From: Pseudisothecium myosuroides
Lineage: Eukaryota > Streptophyta > Bryopsida > Hypnales > Lembophyllaceae
Assembly (NCBI GenBank): GCA_951799445.1
Contig: OX637291.1
Span: 8,000,501 to 8,064,500, forward strand
Direction: 5' to 3'
Length of the DNA stretch: 64,000 nt
The notes under the pieces were generated by a model that was not told where the DNA came from, searched no databases, and was given only the letters and a program-made list of their open reading frames with translations. The translations under genes were made by a program, and so were the position numbers. Positions 24,501 to 35,943 of this stretch are shown piece by piece. Numbering within the stretch: position 1 is the first letter of the stretch; every line of letters starts with the position of its first letter.

Positions 24501-27500
24501 GAACACGTTTGAACAGGCCATAGACCACTATTTTGCAGACACTATTTTGTTCTGAAGGGTGTTTGTGTACCCGTATTGCTTACCTGACTTATAACGGCAT
24601 CTCCGGGAAGCTTATCAGGTTGTTTGGGTGGTCGATCCTTGGCAGAGCGAATGCACATCATGCTGCCAAGTATTTTTCTTACCCCCTGCACTCAGATCAA
24701 CCAGGAGCCAAAGAGTTTAATAAGATTTACAAAACTAACCTGTATAACGAGAACACAATGAAACTAGCTCTCTGCTCCAACCACATAGCGACCATTAGCT
24801 ATCTGAGGTGTTAAGGTTCATTAATTAGTTGAAAGTTAACTAATCTCCTGTGCGCCTGCACTCAGTTAATGGAGAGTTAGGCTCTCAAGTTAGTTCGTGG
24901 TTGGTGTAATTTACGTGTCCATAATCAGAGAGTTGAGAGTTAATGGATGGAAATGGAGGTAAATCGATTGGAAGTTGGTAAAATGGATTAAGCATCAATT
25001 TCATAAAAAACACAACTTCAGTAACTGATATGCAAGCATTCAGTAACTAATTGCAGTTAACTAATTGGCGCTACTTGGTTGGCCTAGCCACCGTATCCAC
25101 AAAACAAAGAAGTGCATAGTCAGCCAACTATTAACATACCTTAGGAGCTCGCTTCCAAACAGACTCCTTGAACACCTTTTCTGCAAATTCAGGATCTTCT
25201 GTAACCTGCAAAGGATTGGAGATGGTAAGCTTGTCATCCTGACAATTTTGGAAAAGTGGAGGATCCGAAACCCTAAAGCACCAGAATAAAGTCATTGCAG
25301 GAAGTCGATGGTGAGGAACAGCTGCAAGGAACAACTTTAAACAGGCCAAGGACTACTTCATGGAATACTACGTTAGAGTTTATTGATAAGTCACACCCAC
25401 GTTTTGCCTTGTGTTTCACTTTGACCTCCTGTAAATGATAATTGCGGTTGATAGTTCAATGGAGCATTGGAAGTTCTCAATCAAATCAAGCGTTGGAAGT
25501 GCACAACAAGAGATGTGGAGTTTGAAAGGTCAAACCAGTTCACCCACACTTTTGTTGTGCATTTCGAATTGCGCCTTCTAAAATTAGTGTATTTGATAAT
25601 TCAATGGATTATTTTGCAACCTAATAAAGTAATTGCCCCTCTATAAACTCAAATCCTTAATCAATGTAACACTAGATTTTCACAACACGAGATTCAAAGG
25701 TTGGAAGATGAAAGTAGGAATAAAACTCAAAACTCTAACAAACGAATTGTTACTGAAGGTGGTTGTTCTGAAGGTTGTTTGCACATGCATTAACTGCGTA
25801 CCTGACTCAAAACAGAATCACCAGGGGGTTTATCAGAAATGATGATTTTGTTCTTGAGCGCATTGGGTGATTGAAAGGATTTGGGGGGACGATCGTTTGG
25901 AGAGGGAATGAACATCATGTCGCCTAGAATCTCTCTTAACACCTGCACTCCAAGTAACCAGAAGACAATGATTTTGATAGGATTTTAGAAAACGTCAAGC
26001 ACAATACGAACCTCTTTAACATCCACGACAGAAACCAGTGCATAATTCTTAGCTAGCTGCTAACCCTTTTAACGCCCAAATCTCTTTCGAAGTATTGCAC
26101 ACTTGAGCAAACATAAATACATTATTTACCTCAGTTTCATCAATTTGGTCATAAAGGAAGGTTGCTTTGTAAAGATCGAAGTATTTAGTACAGATGAATG
26201 AGAAGTTACTGAACGGGAGCATACTGTGCATCACCCAAATTATGGACTTCAGAGCGCTTAGGGGTTATAACATACCTCAGCAGCATGCTTCTGGTGAGCT
26301 TGCGTTAAGTGATTTTCAATAGTGAGAATGACAGGATAATCAGACTTTAAGAATGCACTGTCTTTTATAGCCTTAATGCAGGCCTCGAATGCAACCGCCT
26401 TTGTGAACGTCCTGTCAAGCCAGTGTGTACATCAGTGCTACAAACCAAAGTTAACAAATCTTAACACACAAAAATTGCCTAATGGCATCAACATGCCGAA
26501 AATCATGAACCACAGGTAGGAAATCCACCCGCAACAGGTATTCTAATATCACAGTTCGAACGATTTGCATCAATACACTGGCTTATATAGCATGACAATT
26601 GGCAAACTAGATTTTCGAGATTTTCTAGAACACCTCAGGGTTTTTTTTGCTCTTGTTGAATCCTGCAGAGAGCATTGATTTTTAAAAAGCTAAAGGACAA
26701 TCAAATTTTGCAGTTGAAGTCAATGAGATCTATGCGTACCGGCCATGAAGCACACTGATTTTCTGGTGGGGGCTATTCAAGCAATCCAGGACATTGATTT
26801 TCCCATCCAGGCCACTCCAGCAGTCCAGCTCGATGACACGGCATCCACTGTCGAGCGCTTTCGCAATGGGGTACGTGCTGCTCTCGGAGGTCAGCTGGTT
26901 GCCCGTGAGATACGTATTGTGACTGGCATGGATGAAGTAATCGGATAACGGGGCTGTCATGTCCTCCGTGGGCTGCTCCAATGCCAACAGAATACCAATG
27001 AAAACACTCTCTAGAAAACTAAAATCTACAAAAATTCAATAAATTTTTGGAGCTTTTTCTCATTCTACTCCATCACACCCCCATGGGATACTGTATATCT
27101 TAACTTTACACGTTGTGTTTGGGTTACATGAGTTACAACTCTTAAACTAAACATCATGTTTGCAGCACTAAGCGAAGAGACACACTTCAAACATCCACTT
27201 CAAGTATGAAAGACACATACAGAATATAAAAAGGTATTCACTTGACAGACAGAGTAGATAGGAACCATTCTTATTTCTAAGAGTTTTACACAAAGTCAAT
27301 CCATCAGGACAAGATTATTGTACATATCACGTACGCTTTGTTCACTTTGACAACTGCGTGCTACAATCAATACTAGAATGCCATTTCAGAGGAGGTCACA
27401 TACTGAGCTTTAAGCGTATTTGCAGAGACTGACACAAAACAATCAATTTCGAAAAGTTATAAAAAAAAAAATGTCAGTCCATCAGGACACGGTCATAGTA

Positions 27501-28237
27501 CAAACCAAGTCCGCTTCGTCCACTATGACGACCGTGTGCTACATGCAATAACTAATGTGCAGGACACATTAGAATGCCATTTCAAAGGAGATCATAACAC
27601 AGAGCTTCAAGTGCATTTGCAGAGAACAAAAAACAACCAATTTCAGGATTAAAAAAAAAGTTCCCCGCTTTCTCTCCACTGGAATGTCATTTCAAAGGTG
27701 ATCACAACACAGAGCTATAAGTTCATTTCCAGAGACCACAAAAAAACCAATTGCAGAAGGAAAAAACTCTCCCGCTTCCTCTCAAGACCAGAACTTCAGA
27801 GAAAAACCGAAGAGCACACATACCGTTTTGGAGACCGGCGTGCGATGCCCATTGAACCCCGTATTCAACAAAAACTTGAGAAATGCGCGCAACGTAAACA
27901 CCACCGTCCCCTCCTCCCCAGTCTCCCTCTCCTCAGGCTCCCGATGTAACAAGCCCCATTTCGAGCTCCTGGAGCTTTGGGATCCCGTCCTGAACCCCAA
28001 CGTCTTCAGACTCCGGGAGCTATTCTTGTCCCACGAGTACGAGATGAAATCCTCCATCTCCTTCCTCGCCTGCCCCACTGTTACACTGGGGTCGCCTTGA
28101 ACAGTCCGCATGAAGCTCGCCATGCCTGATGGGGTCATGACGTCTTTACCCGAAGCGAATTTCTTGAATTCTTGTTCGACGATGTCGGGAGGCTCGCAAA
28201 AGGAGTGGAAGGGGGGCGGTGAGGAGAAGCAGGCCAT
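21520..28237 (-). CDS. PLC: Phosphoinositide-specific phospholipase C, plant type
   Basis: The enzyme cleaves phosphatidylinositol bisphosphate into diacylglycerol and an inositol phosphate at membranes. Exons in order are 28237-27824, 26972-26740, 26411-26276, 25942-25802, 25205-25140 (5'), 24685-24584 (4'), 23948-23566, 23368-23086, 22613-22542, 22154-22046 and 21707-21520. With all exons it is 708 residues; without 5' and 4' it is 652. Residues 1-138 are a degenerate EF-hand-like region. The X domain has catalytic HASHNTYL (His156, Asn157), VIELDCW (Glu186, Asp188) and VLHGRTFT (His214). The Y domain has [18 protein letters not shown] and [13 protein letters not shown]-terminal C2 domain contains DYFVKIGIHG and [21 protein letters not shown]. 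Oddity: exons 4-5 are tandemly duplicated, lengthening the X-Y linker. Plant PLCs are usually 560-600 residues. Confidence 0.92.
22985..23020 (+). repeat. Short interstitial telomere-like repeat
   Basis: Four imperfect CCCTAAA units (variants CCTTAAA, CCCTGAA, CCCTAAA) lie in a PI-PLC intron about 65 bp past the donor after exon 23368-23086. They show that the organism's telomere unit is of the plant TTTAGGG type. Confidence 0.7.
23949..25945 (-). repeat. Intragenic tandem duplication, period about 1257 bp
   Basis: Exon 4 (25942-25802) and exon 4' (24685-24584) start 1257 bp apart. Exon 5' (25205-25140) and exon 5 (23948-23566) also start exactly 1257 bp apart. The introns are related too: GCTGCAAGGAACA, CAGGCCA and TTGTTCTGAAGG landmarks recur. 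Exon 4' has lost the codons for about 15 residues, including the KIIIS strand of the X domain, but stays open and in phase. Exon 5' is cut to 22 codons by a GTATGT donor. Both extra exons keep GT-AG borders and phase 0, so they add 56 residues if spliced in. Confidence 0.85.
26060..26268. mobile_element. Possible decayed TTAA-type element in a PI-PLC intron
   Basis: The left end CTAACCCTTTTAACGCCC and the inverted right end TATAACCCCTAAGCGCTC resemble the TTAA-family ends elsewhere in the window. The flanks are no longer TTAA. It lies immediately after exon 26411-26276. Confidence 0.35.
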
Positions 28238-28829
28238 TGGGGATTCAGTCTTTCACACACCCCAAGTCCTGACTCCTAATTAGCAATGAGCAATTAGTAA
28301 TGAGCAAAGAGCAATGAGCCATCTCACCACATTGAGCGAGTTTTATCACATTGATCGTCTTCACGTGAAATACTACCGTTTGAAAAGATAGAAACAGCAG
28401 CCTTGGCGTTGTTTGTGAATGTTTTTCAAGTGGGCTGTGCTAATTCAGACCCCCCCTGTAAGAGACTAAACTTGACGCGCTGGCTCCAATTTTTGCAATG
28501 CCAGCAGTAATAAAATAGAGCTACGATACCACCACCGACGGGCGAGCAGTGTCACCACTACGTAGCATCAAAATATAGAACAGACGAAGCGCCCATGATC
28601 ATACTCGCTAAAATGGCGAGTTTCAGGGGCGCCAATATTGAGATACTCAAGCGCACAAACAAAGCTTCGAAAACTAGAACTGCTCTAATTTAAGTCGGTC
28701 CATACATACGGTCGTCTCCCAAAGTGCCAATTTTTGCCAAAATTCAGCCGTTGGAACGAATTTGAAGATGAACTGGCAACGAAGCTCACCTGTTAATCGT
28801 GGCCCCCAATTGGGCTGGATGGATCGAAG
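28238..28829. other. PI-PLC 5' flank
   Basis: This is the promoter and leader side of the minus-strand PI-PLC gene. It includes repeated AGCAATGAGC-type words at 28283-28318. No gene is seen. Confidence 0.5.
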
Positions 28830-29665
28830 GTGAGTCGGTGAGGCAATTGGGGTGCGTTTCGAAATGATCTCAAACCTTGGGAGATGATTGAAATTGAAAG
28901 ACGAGAACTGTGCTGAGATGTGTCCTAGTAGGAATACGATTGTTGATGTGAACTGACTGAGCAAGTGCAGGAAAAAGTCGGCTGGGGATTTTAGAGACAC
29001 TGGTGGTGAATCCGGCGGTGTGCAGACACACACAGACAGACGCAGACACAGTAAGCTGAAGTGTGTGAGAGAGGCAGCAGGAAAGGACGGAGGCTTGGAA
29101 TCGAAGCAGGGAGCAATAAGCTTAGTGCCATTTGGCTTGAATGGGTCTCCCTCCGTCTCGGTTCCTGCTCCCACCTTGTTCGATTTTTGTGCCCCAAAGT
29201 CTAACTTTACTTGAGCTCTTAAGGTGGTGGGCACACACAACTGTTTGTGTACCCTGTCTAAAACAGCCATCGTCACGCCGTGTACGTCTCCAACATCAAT
29301 ATGTACCTATATTGAAGAAATGATTTTAAAGCATCTACCGGAAAAGAGTTGTAAAGTTTGGATATGGTATCCAAATGTTGCATTCTCTTGTGCACTGGAA
29401 CCTTCTTTCATTTGCAGACAAGAAATGATGAAAAATTTGACTAGTATAATAATAAATATTGTGCATTGGTAAAAACAAGTGGCATTTTTGGGTGTCCCTA
29501 TCCAATCTTTAACCCTAGAAGGGCCTGAAGGTTCTTTGCGGCCTTATGGTATATTCTAAATTTGGTGGTATTTGATCAAAAAAAACATTGACCAAATACT
29601 TTTCAGCTCAAAATAAATTAATGATCATGATAGAACATAAATAACAATGTATCACAATTGGTAAA

Positions 29666-30610
29666 TTAACCCCCAAAGGACCGTTGTCCCTTCGGGGGAC
29701 AAATGCGTTTTCGAGCAGGTACCTACGGGCTGAAATTTTCTCCTAATTTTTTGAAACTTTTTTTGGAGATAGAAAAACTGATAAGCTTTGCGGGAATATA
29801 ATTTTTTTCTCAATCGGTGCCCGGGAACAAAAGTTATGATCAAATAAGCTCAAAACAGGGGACGGCGGGCAACCTGGGCAGCAAAAAAAAAATGGACAAA
29901 AATTTGAATTTTTTTTTTTAGTATTTTTTTTCTCATATATTTTATTTTTGCCTATCTGGAAAGCTTTGATTCATTTCATTTGGATATGTTATGAGAGAGT
30001 TATGGACATTCTTGTTTTTCGGGTAGTTAGAGCATCTTTTTGAAAAAAATAACTTGTAGGATTCATTTCTGAATGCAATTTTTCAAATTTTTCAAATTTT
30101 TTTTTTTGCATCATCTGATTTAATTTTTAGAACAATCTCACCAATGGGATTAGTGCATTTTAATTCCATCTAAAATATATGAATATTTTAGATTTTCCTT
30201 CTATCTCATACCTACTTCTACTTAACAATTTTTTTAAGAATGATAATTAAGTTTTTTTTAATATAATTTTTTTTTTCCTAGACTCTCAACTCAATTCTCC
30301 ACTATAAATATTTAAAGCTCAAAACGCTGTAGTGCAAAAATTTTAATTTAAAAATGTTCAAAGTCAAAAAATCTAGTCCTGCAATGTGCTGAAAAACTTG
30401 TTTTTTCCACTTTAAACACAGATATCTTGCAATCTGTGCGGTCAAAATTTCTGAAATTTTTTCCACACACTTCCATACTAGTTAGGAGTAAGATCCTACA
30501 GTTAGATGTGAAAAAAAAAACAATTTTCAATTCTTTTTACTTTTTGCTATAGCAATGGCAGTTTTGAGTGTTTTTTGGCAGAAAAAAGGCCTTGGTCCTT
30601 TAGGGGTTAA
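29666..30610 (+). mobile_element. TTAA-flanked miniature element (family B, copy 1)
   Basis: It begins TTAACCCCCAAAGGACC and ends GGTCCTTTAGGGGTTAA. At 945 bp it is non-coding, with a GTCCCTTCGGGGGAC hairpin just inside the left end. It is homologous throughout to 39881-40815, 48392-49282 and (inverted) 35030-35943. It lies within sequence absent from repeat-block copy 2, and an outer TTAACCCTAGAAGGGCC at 29509 hints at nesting. Confidence 0.8.
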
Positions 30611-31019
30611 ACCACAACTGAAGAGTTACAAGACTGAATACATGCCATATACAAGGACCCCAAGGGTCTATGGGGCACACACTACTAACATGTGCCTGCC
30701 TATATTTGCATTGTATGGATAATGGTACAAAGTTTAGGGTTTAGGGTCATAGGATCTAGAGACTAGTCATAATATTTGTCTTATTACTTCAAATTTTCAT
30801 TGTTGTTTGAAATTTTTTAAAGATTCTTTTAAAAAATTATGACTTATTGAAAATATGTGATTTTATCTCTGAAAATGAAAATGGAACATACATTGTGAAG
30901 GGTGTTTAAATTGGCTTCATCTTCATGAAGTTATGCTAATGTACATAGATAGAGTCAAAATTACAATTAGAGGCATTCATTTATTCATGAATAAAATAAA
31001 ATTAAAAAAATTGCATTTA

Positions 31020-31020
31020 A

Positions 31021-31051
<31 letters not shown>
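31020..31051. repeat. (AAT)n microsatellite
   Basis: About ten AAT units occur in repeat-block copy 1. The corresponding part of copy 2 has no such run. Confidence 0.9.
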
Positions 31052-31054
<3 letters not shown>

Positions 31055-31576
31055 GTTCATAACACTTTGAGTGACCCTATGATTTGAACAGAGGGTTTTG
31101 AATTGGGGGACCTGATGACCTCTTGTAAAGTAAATATTGCAAATTTTGTTGGTATTTCTTAGAACTACAAAAGACAGATAAATTTGACACTTGCTGCTCT
31201 TTGAGGGTTCTTCATTTGAGAATTGTAGTGGCTTTCTTGCAATGGATTTCCAAGTAACTTATGTAGATACAATTGTTTATTTAGAAAGAAAGGCAAATAT
31301 TTTTAAATATTTTTGAAATCCACCAAGATCGGTACTTCACTCACAAGGAAAACTTATTTGGGGGTGTGAGCCACGGCATGAGAACTGGTCCAATGTCCAT
31401 TTCTGGGGACAATGTGTGCAAGTTGGCAGGGAACACCGAGTCCATGGCCTGGTCAACTGCACTTTCCAATTGTTATGGAAAGATGCATTTTCATTCTCAA
31501 GCTAGCTAATTACCCACCCACACTAAATAACCATGTCGGTGTATCCAAAACTTGCACTTAACTCTTAGGGGTTATT

Positions 31577-31900
31577 CAGTAGAACCTCCCTAAGTCGATC
31601 CTCTCAAAGCCGATAAATCTCTATAAACGAATAGGGCCAAGCGGTCCCGACTTTGGAAATAAAATAAGTTGTAGCAATAAATGAGAGCCTGCCAAAGAAT
31701 TGTGGTGACCTAGACCTTGTCAAGAAAAGGTAAAACATTCTTTTCAACAAGCTTCTTGGTTATGATGCTTCCTAAAAATGTGGCACATGTCCCCTTACAG
31801 CACTTTCCTGTGTAGTGCAGATCCTCTCTAAAGCAGTCAACCTCTCTAAACCAATCTTGTCAGGCGGTCATGGCCTGATCAATTTACAGAGGTTCTACTG
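31577..31900. mobile_element. Pogo/Emigrant-type miniature element
   Basis: The ends CAGTAGAACCTC and GAGGTTCTACTG form a perfect 12-bp inverted repeat typical of pogo-like Tc1/mariner miniature elements, which target TA. The right flank is TA and the left is TT. Repeat-block copy 2 lacks the insert: GGGTTATAAAATTGAATCG there corresponds to GGGTTATT, element, TAAAAATCAATCG here. It is 324 bp with no coding capacity. Confidence 0.75.
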
Positions 31901-31935
31901 TAAAAATCAATCGAACAACGTAAGGCCATATACCA

Positions 31936-32193
31936 CATTTAACTACTTTTGGACTATTCAATGAATTTTGGACTAAACATCCAAAGATCTTGGGATGATA
32001 ACATCATGAGATCTTCCAATGTTTGTATAAATTCCTCAATATTTGTATTGATCTCCCAATGTTTTAGATTATCTCTTGATGACCATTGTGAGATTTCCCA
32101 ATGTTTTAGAATATCTCCTGATGTCCATCGTAGGATCTCCCGATGACCATTATTAATTCTGGATTTTCAAAAGTCCAAAAGTAGTTAAATATG
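31936..32193. mobile_element. Miniature element with 22-bp inverted ends
   Basis: CCACATTTAACTACTTTTGG at the left pairs with the inverted right end CCATATTTAACTACTTTTGG. The interior has imperfect repeats of an ATCTCCCAATGTTTTAGA-like word. Repeat-block copy 2 lacks this sequence at the matching place (GGCCATCATTGCACACC). Confidence 0.6.
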
Positions 32194-32245
32194 GCATCAT
32201 CATCACTACACACCACAAATGTTACAATGCCACTTGAATAAGGTA

Positions 32246-32653
32246 GAGCCACCCATAACCAACCAAATGAGCAATTCCAACATGATCTGGAGTAGTGCAA
32301 GGCAAAACAAATATTTTCAGAGGTGCATCAATAGAAATGACCAAGATTGCAAAAAAATTGGTAATTTTATTGCTTGACTGAAATTTCTATGAATTTTGGG
32401 AAGCAAAAAGTGCGTTGAATCCTTAGCCAATGTCTAGACTTTTCTAATTCCGATCATTCAAGAACTTTTTTCCTACTCATTATTTTCTACCTTTTTTCTC
32501 ACAACTTGGGACATTTGTCATGAACTTATTAGTTCCAACCTTGAAAAGGAAAAAAAAAAAAAAAAACATTTTAAGCTTCAAAAAATTTAGTGCAGCCTTG
32601 GTTGGAAATAACTACACCTATAGGTTGGGTATGGGTCACTGGTCGGGCATGAG
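32246..32653. mobile_element. Insertion with GAGCCAC inverted ends
   Basis: GAGCCACCCATAACC at the left pairs with the inverted GAGCCACTCATGCCC at the right. The sequence between GCCAC and GACATAAGTATGTCC in copy 1 is missing from repeat-block copy 2. It contains an A run near 32550-32567 and no gene. Confidence 0.5.
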
Positions 32654-33558
32654 TGGCTCAAACTTTGACATAAGTATGTCCTTGTCATAAATAGTTTAGA
32701 CCATATTAAATAACCATTTAGGTGTAGAAAGGAATGGGAATGTAGATTTGAAATGTTGTTTTAGGTATAATAAATTATGGCCTGAGAAGAATTTAGAGAT
32801 GAGATTTTCATTTTTGAAAGGTTTTCCTTTTCTTTCCATTCTTGCATGAACTAATTCACAACCTTGTACAAAAATCATGAAGCACCAAGCAAGCACAATG
32901 GTCAGTTGGTCACATTGTTGAAGAATAAACAAAAATTGCTTTCTCAATATAGTCACTTGGATGTACTTCGTCCATTTTGGGTTGCTCATGTGATAAGCTT
33001 TTAAAGACATTATAATCCACCTAAAGGATGTCTAGACTCTTAAAGATAGATGAAATATTATTGATTTGAACCTTCTTCCATAGTCCACACGAAGTTGTTT
33101 ACACTTGGTGTTAGTTATGGTGTTGGCAAAGTAAATTCAATGTAAAATTCATTGTACAAAATTCATTCTAAAGACCCTCACTGACATCACTTTCAAGACC
33201 AAGTGAAAATATCCTCCAAAGTATTCTAGTGGAAATGTGGTCCATGTAGACCAAAGGAAATGATTCACAAGAAGTCTTACATGACCAATTAGACCAGGTG
33301 TGGATCTTAGCTTGGTCATGTCCCTAATCTATGCAAATCATATTTCCACTATATTGGTTTATCCTTCTAGTGAAGGGAAAAAATTAGTACCACAAAAAAA
33401 ATTAGTATCATTACATAATTTTATTTTTTGAAAATTGGTAAAACACTATAATATTTAACCTACACTAATTTAATTATTTTACAAATAGTGTGGCTTCAAT
33501 AAATTAGTGTCACACATACTAATAGGGCAAGTCACAGTTAGTAGCAACTTACATTTAA

Positions 33559-33877
33559 GAACAACCCCACAGCTAACGTACAGAACAGGGGCGCCAAACA
33601 AAGATTTGTTGTGGTTTGGCGTGCCGCCATTTCAATTGAAGAGGCACGGCCCCTCTTCAACTTTTGAAGAGAAGCTATCAAAAAGTGGGATTCAAAAGAT
33701 TATTAAATAGCTTGGTGAGCCGCGTTCAAGACTCTCCATTTGCCCGTGCCCTCTTCATTTTTTGAAGTGGCCGGGCATATTTTTGCACTTGGTATGTGTG
33801 CCATGGGGCAATTTCTAAGCCATGGCCCACCCATAGCTTGTGTTAAGTGCCTTTGGCGCCTTGCTGTGGGGTTGCTT
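33559..33877. other. Intergenic stretch, slightly GC-richer
   Basis: The words GAGGCACGGCCCCTCTTCAA and GTGCCCTCTTCATTTTTTGAA recur (33640-33775), suggesting a decayed repeat. No gene is seen. Confidence 0.45.
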
Positions 33878-34522
33878 TTAACCCCTAAATGCCCAAGGCC
33901 CGTTTGGAGCTGCTTGAAATTTGCTCTAAATTGAACAAAAAGTCAACATTTTCACAAGTTGTACCAATTTCTTTTGAATTGTAACCGTACAAATTCAAAC
34001 TAGACATGTTAGAGATCACATAGGAAAAGAAAACATAACAATATCACTTACAGATTGAAAGATTATAATGTTTGATCATGAGGGTGTTAAAACTATGAAA
34101 ATCTTTCAGCTCTCTTTTTGCATGTCAACTCTAAAAAGTTGGTCACTAAAACAATATGAGGTTATAGGGCCTAGCATACACAGTCCCAATCAATTTATGG
34201 TTTTTCAAAATCTATTCTACAATTTTTTTAAATGAATTTCTAATGTGATTTTTTCTCCAAGATCTAGTGTATTTGAGGCTTGTTTCCAAGAGCCCTCAAC
34301 ACTACGGGAAGTCAAGATTGCAATGGGTATCCTTGCACAAAATCTTGAATAGAAAAATCACAATCCTTCATTTTTAAGATCAGCTTTTTGATCCTAAAAC
34401 TAGACTTCAAGAAGAATTCCCAAAAAATATAAACTACTAAAAATAGCAATTTGGTTGGGTTTTACTTAACTTCAAAGTTTTTGAAACACCAGAATCTGGT
34501 GCCTTGGGCATTTAGGGGTTAA
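33878..34522 (+). mobile_element. TTAA-flanked miniature element (family A, copy 3)
   Basis: It begins TTAACCCCTAAATGCCCAAG and ends CTTGGGCATTTAGGGGTTAA, a perfect 20-bp inverted repeat including TTAA. It is 645 bp. These are the best-preserved ends of the family in the window, pointing to a relatively recent insertion. Confidence 0.85.
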
Positions 34523-35029
34523 TAAACTTCATACACATATGTTTATTGTTTGTTATTTGTTTCTTTATGAAATGCGTACTGCTCAGGGCATGAGTCTGCT
34601 GATGGTGAAGAAACTTGCAAATGGAATGCAAAGTGCTGATGAACAGCAAGCTCTCGAAAACAGGGATAACTGAAACTCAATTGTCAACTTGCACTGCACC
34701 AGAGGAAGAAAGCTTCCAATCCGTTGTTGACAAAACAAAGTGATTTTCGAAACTGCACCTTTTGTCTATAAGGATAGATTTCATTCCAACATCACATGAA
34801 GTCTTTAGAACAATTCAACTTCTTTTGAGGGGTCGGTGTGAAAGAACTTGTAAAAAGTGTCATGAGATCAGGCATGGCTCATATAGTAGAACTATCTCCA
34901 ACAGACTCTTCATTCACGTCGGTCATACAACCAGAGTTACTCTTCTTCTATCAGTCATGACTCATGAGGTGTGAAAGTGCTTCAAAATACTCTTTTAAAA
35001 AATGAGTACATTTTTAATGGTCATGTTCC
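34523..35029. other. Intergenic stretch, nothing recognised
   Basis: One 70-codon open frame (34762-34974) has a Cys-rich segment (RCERTCKKCHEIRHG), but no family or splice partners that I recognise. Confidence 0.4.
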
Positions 35030-35943
35030 TTAACCCCTAAAGGCTCAAGGCATTTTCTGGCTTCGAAACCTCTGAAAATTGCCATTTCTGCTGTGATCAC
35101 TCCCTAAACCAAAAAAAACTTTTTTTTAAGAATCTATCCGTAGGATCTTGTACTTCACTTGTCTCAGATCATGTGGTAAAAATTTCATGAAGTTTGACTA
35201 TACGGATTGGAAGATATTAGCATTTGAAGTTGGAAAAAGAAGTTTTTTTGAATTGTGGATTGCAATTTCAGATGACTTTGACCGCCATTTGTAGAATTTT
35301 TTTGCACTACACACCATAAAGTTAAAATTTTTTATATTGAAAATTTGAGTTGAGAGTTGGGGAATTTTTTTTCAAAACTTGATTTTCACATATAAAAAAA
35401 TTGTTAAGTAGGAGTAGGTTCGAAATTGAACAAAACACTAAATCTTTAATAGCCCTTAGATGGAATTAAAATACCATAATCCCAACGGTAGGATTGTTCT
35501 TGAAAACAAACTTAACCTTGTCAAAAAAAATTTTGAAAAGATTTGAAAATTGCATTCAATAATGAATTTTATAAGTTGTTTTTTGAAGAAGACGCTTAGA
35601 TTGTCCGAAAAACAAGATTGTCCATAACTTTCTCATTTTTAGTCCAAATAGAATGAATCAAAGCTTTCAGATGTAAATAAAAACATAATCTTTGAGGAAA
35701 ACGATTATGAAAAAAAAAATCATTTTTTTTTTTTTTCTGCCTAGCGAACTACTTTTAAGACTTCGGATGGCAAAACTTTTGCTCCCAGGCACTGAATGAA
35801 AAAAAAATTATATTTTTAGAAAGCTAATGTGATTCCCTATCTTCAGAAAAAAGTTTCAAAAAAGCAGCTCAAAATTTCAGGTCACACGAGCCTGCCCGAA
35901 TCCCAAGTGTCCCCCGAGGGGACTTTGGGCCTTTAGGGGTTAA
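35030..35943 (-). mobile_element. TTAA-flanked miniature element (family B, copy 2, inverted)
   Basis: It begins TTAACCCCTAAAGGCTCAAG and ends GGGCCTTTAGGGGTTAA. At 914 bp it is homologous to family B copy 1 in reverse orientation. Confidence 0.8.

Larger units (their letters stand above)
28830..33558 (+). repeat. Large dispersed repeat block, copy 1
   Basis: This block aligns by eye, in the same orientation, with 59345-63388. Both start near GGTGAGTCGGTGAGGCAATT and both end at ACTTACATTTAA. Long well-matched parts are 29130-29500, 30700-30960, 31120-31320 and 32680-33558. Copy 1 carries insertions that copy 2 lacks (29666-30610, 31577-31900, 31936-32193 and about 32246-32653). I found no conserved open frame, so it may be a segmental duplication or a non-autonomous retroelement. 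The 200-codon minus-strand frame at 28674-29276 is not kept in copy 2. Confidence 0.75.

Noticed and set aside
27698..28100. Plus-strand frames across PI-PLC exon 1
   Set aside because: They are antisense shadows of the PI-PLC first exon.
28674..29276. 200-codon open frame on the minus strand
   Set aside because: It lies mostly in the duplicated block and is not preserved in copy 2 (59345 onward), where length differences break the frame. It has no recognisable domain and no splice partners.
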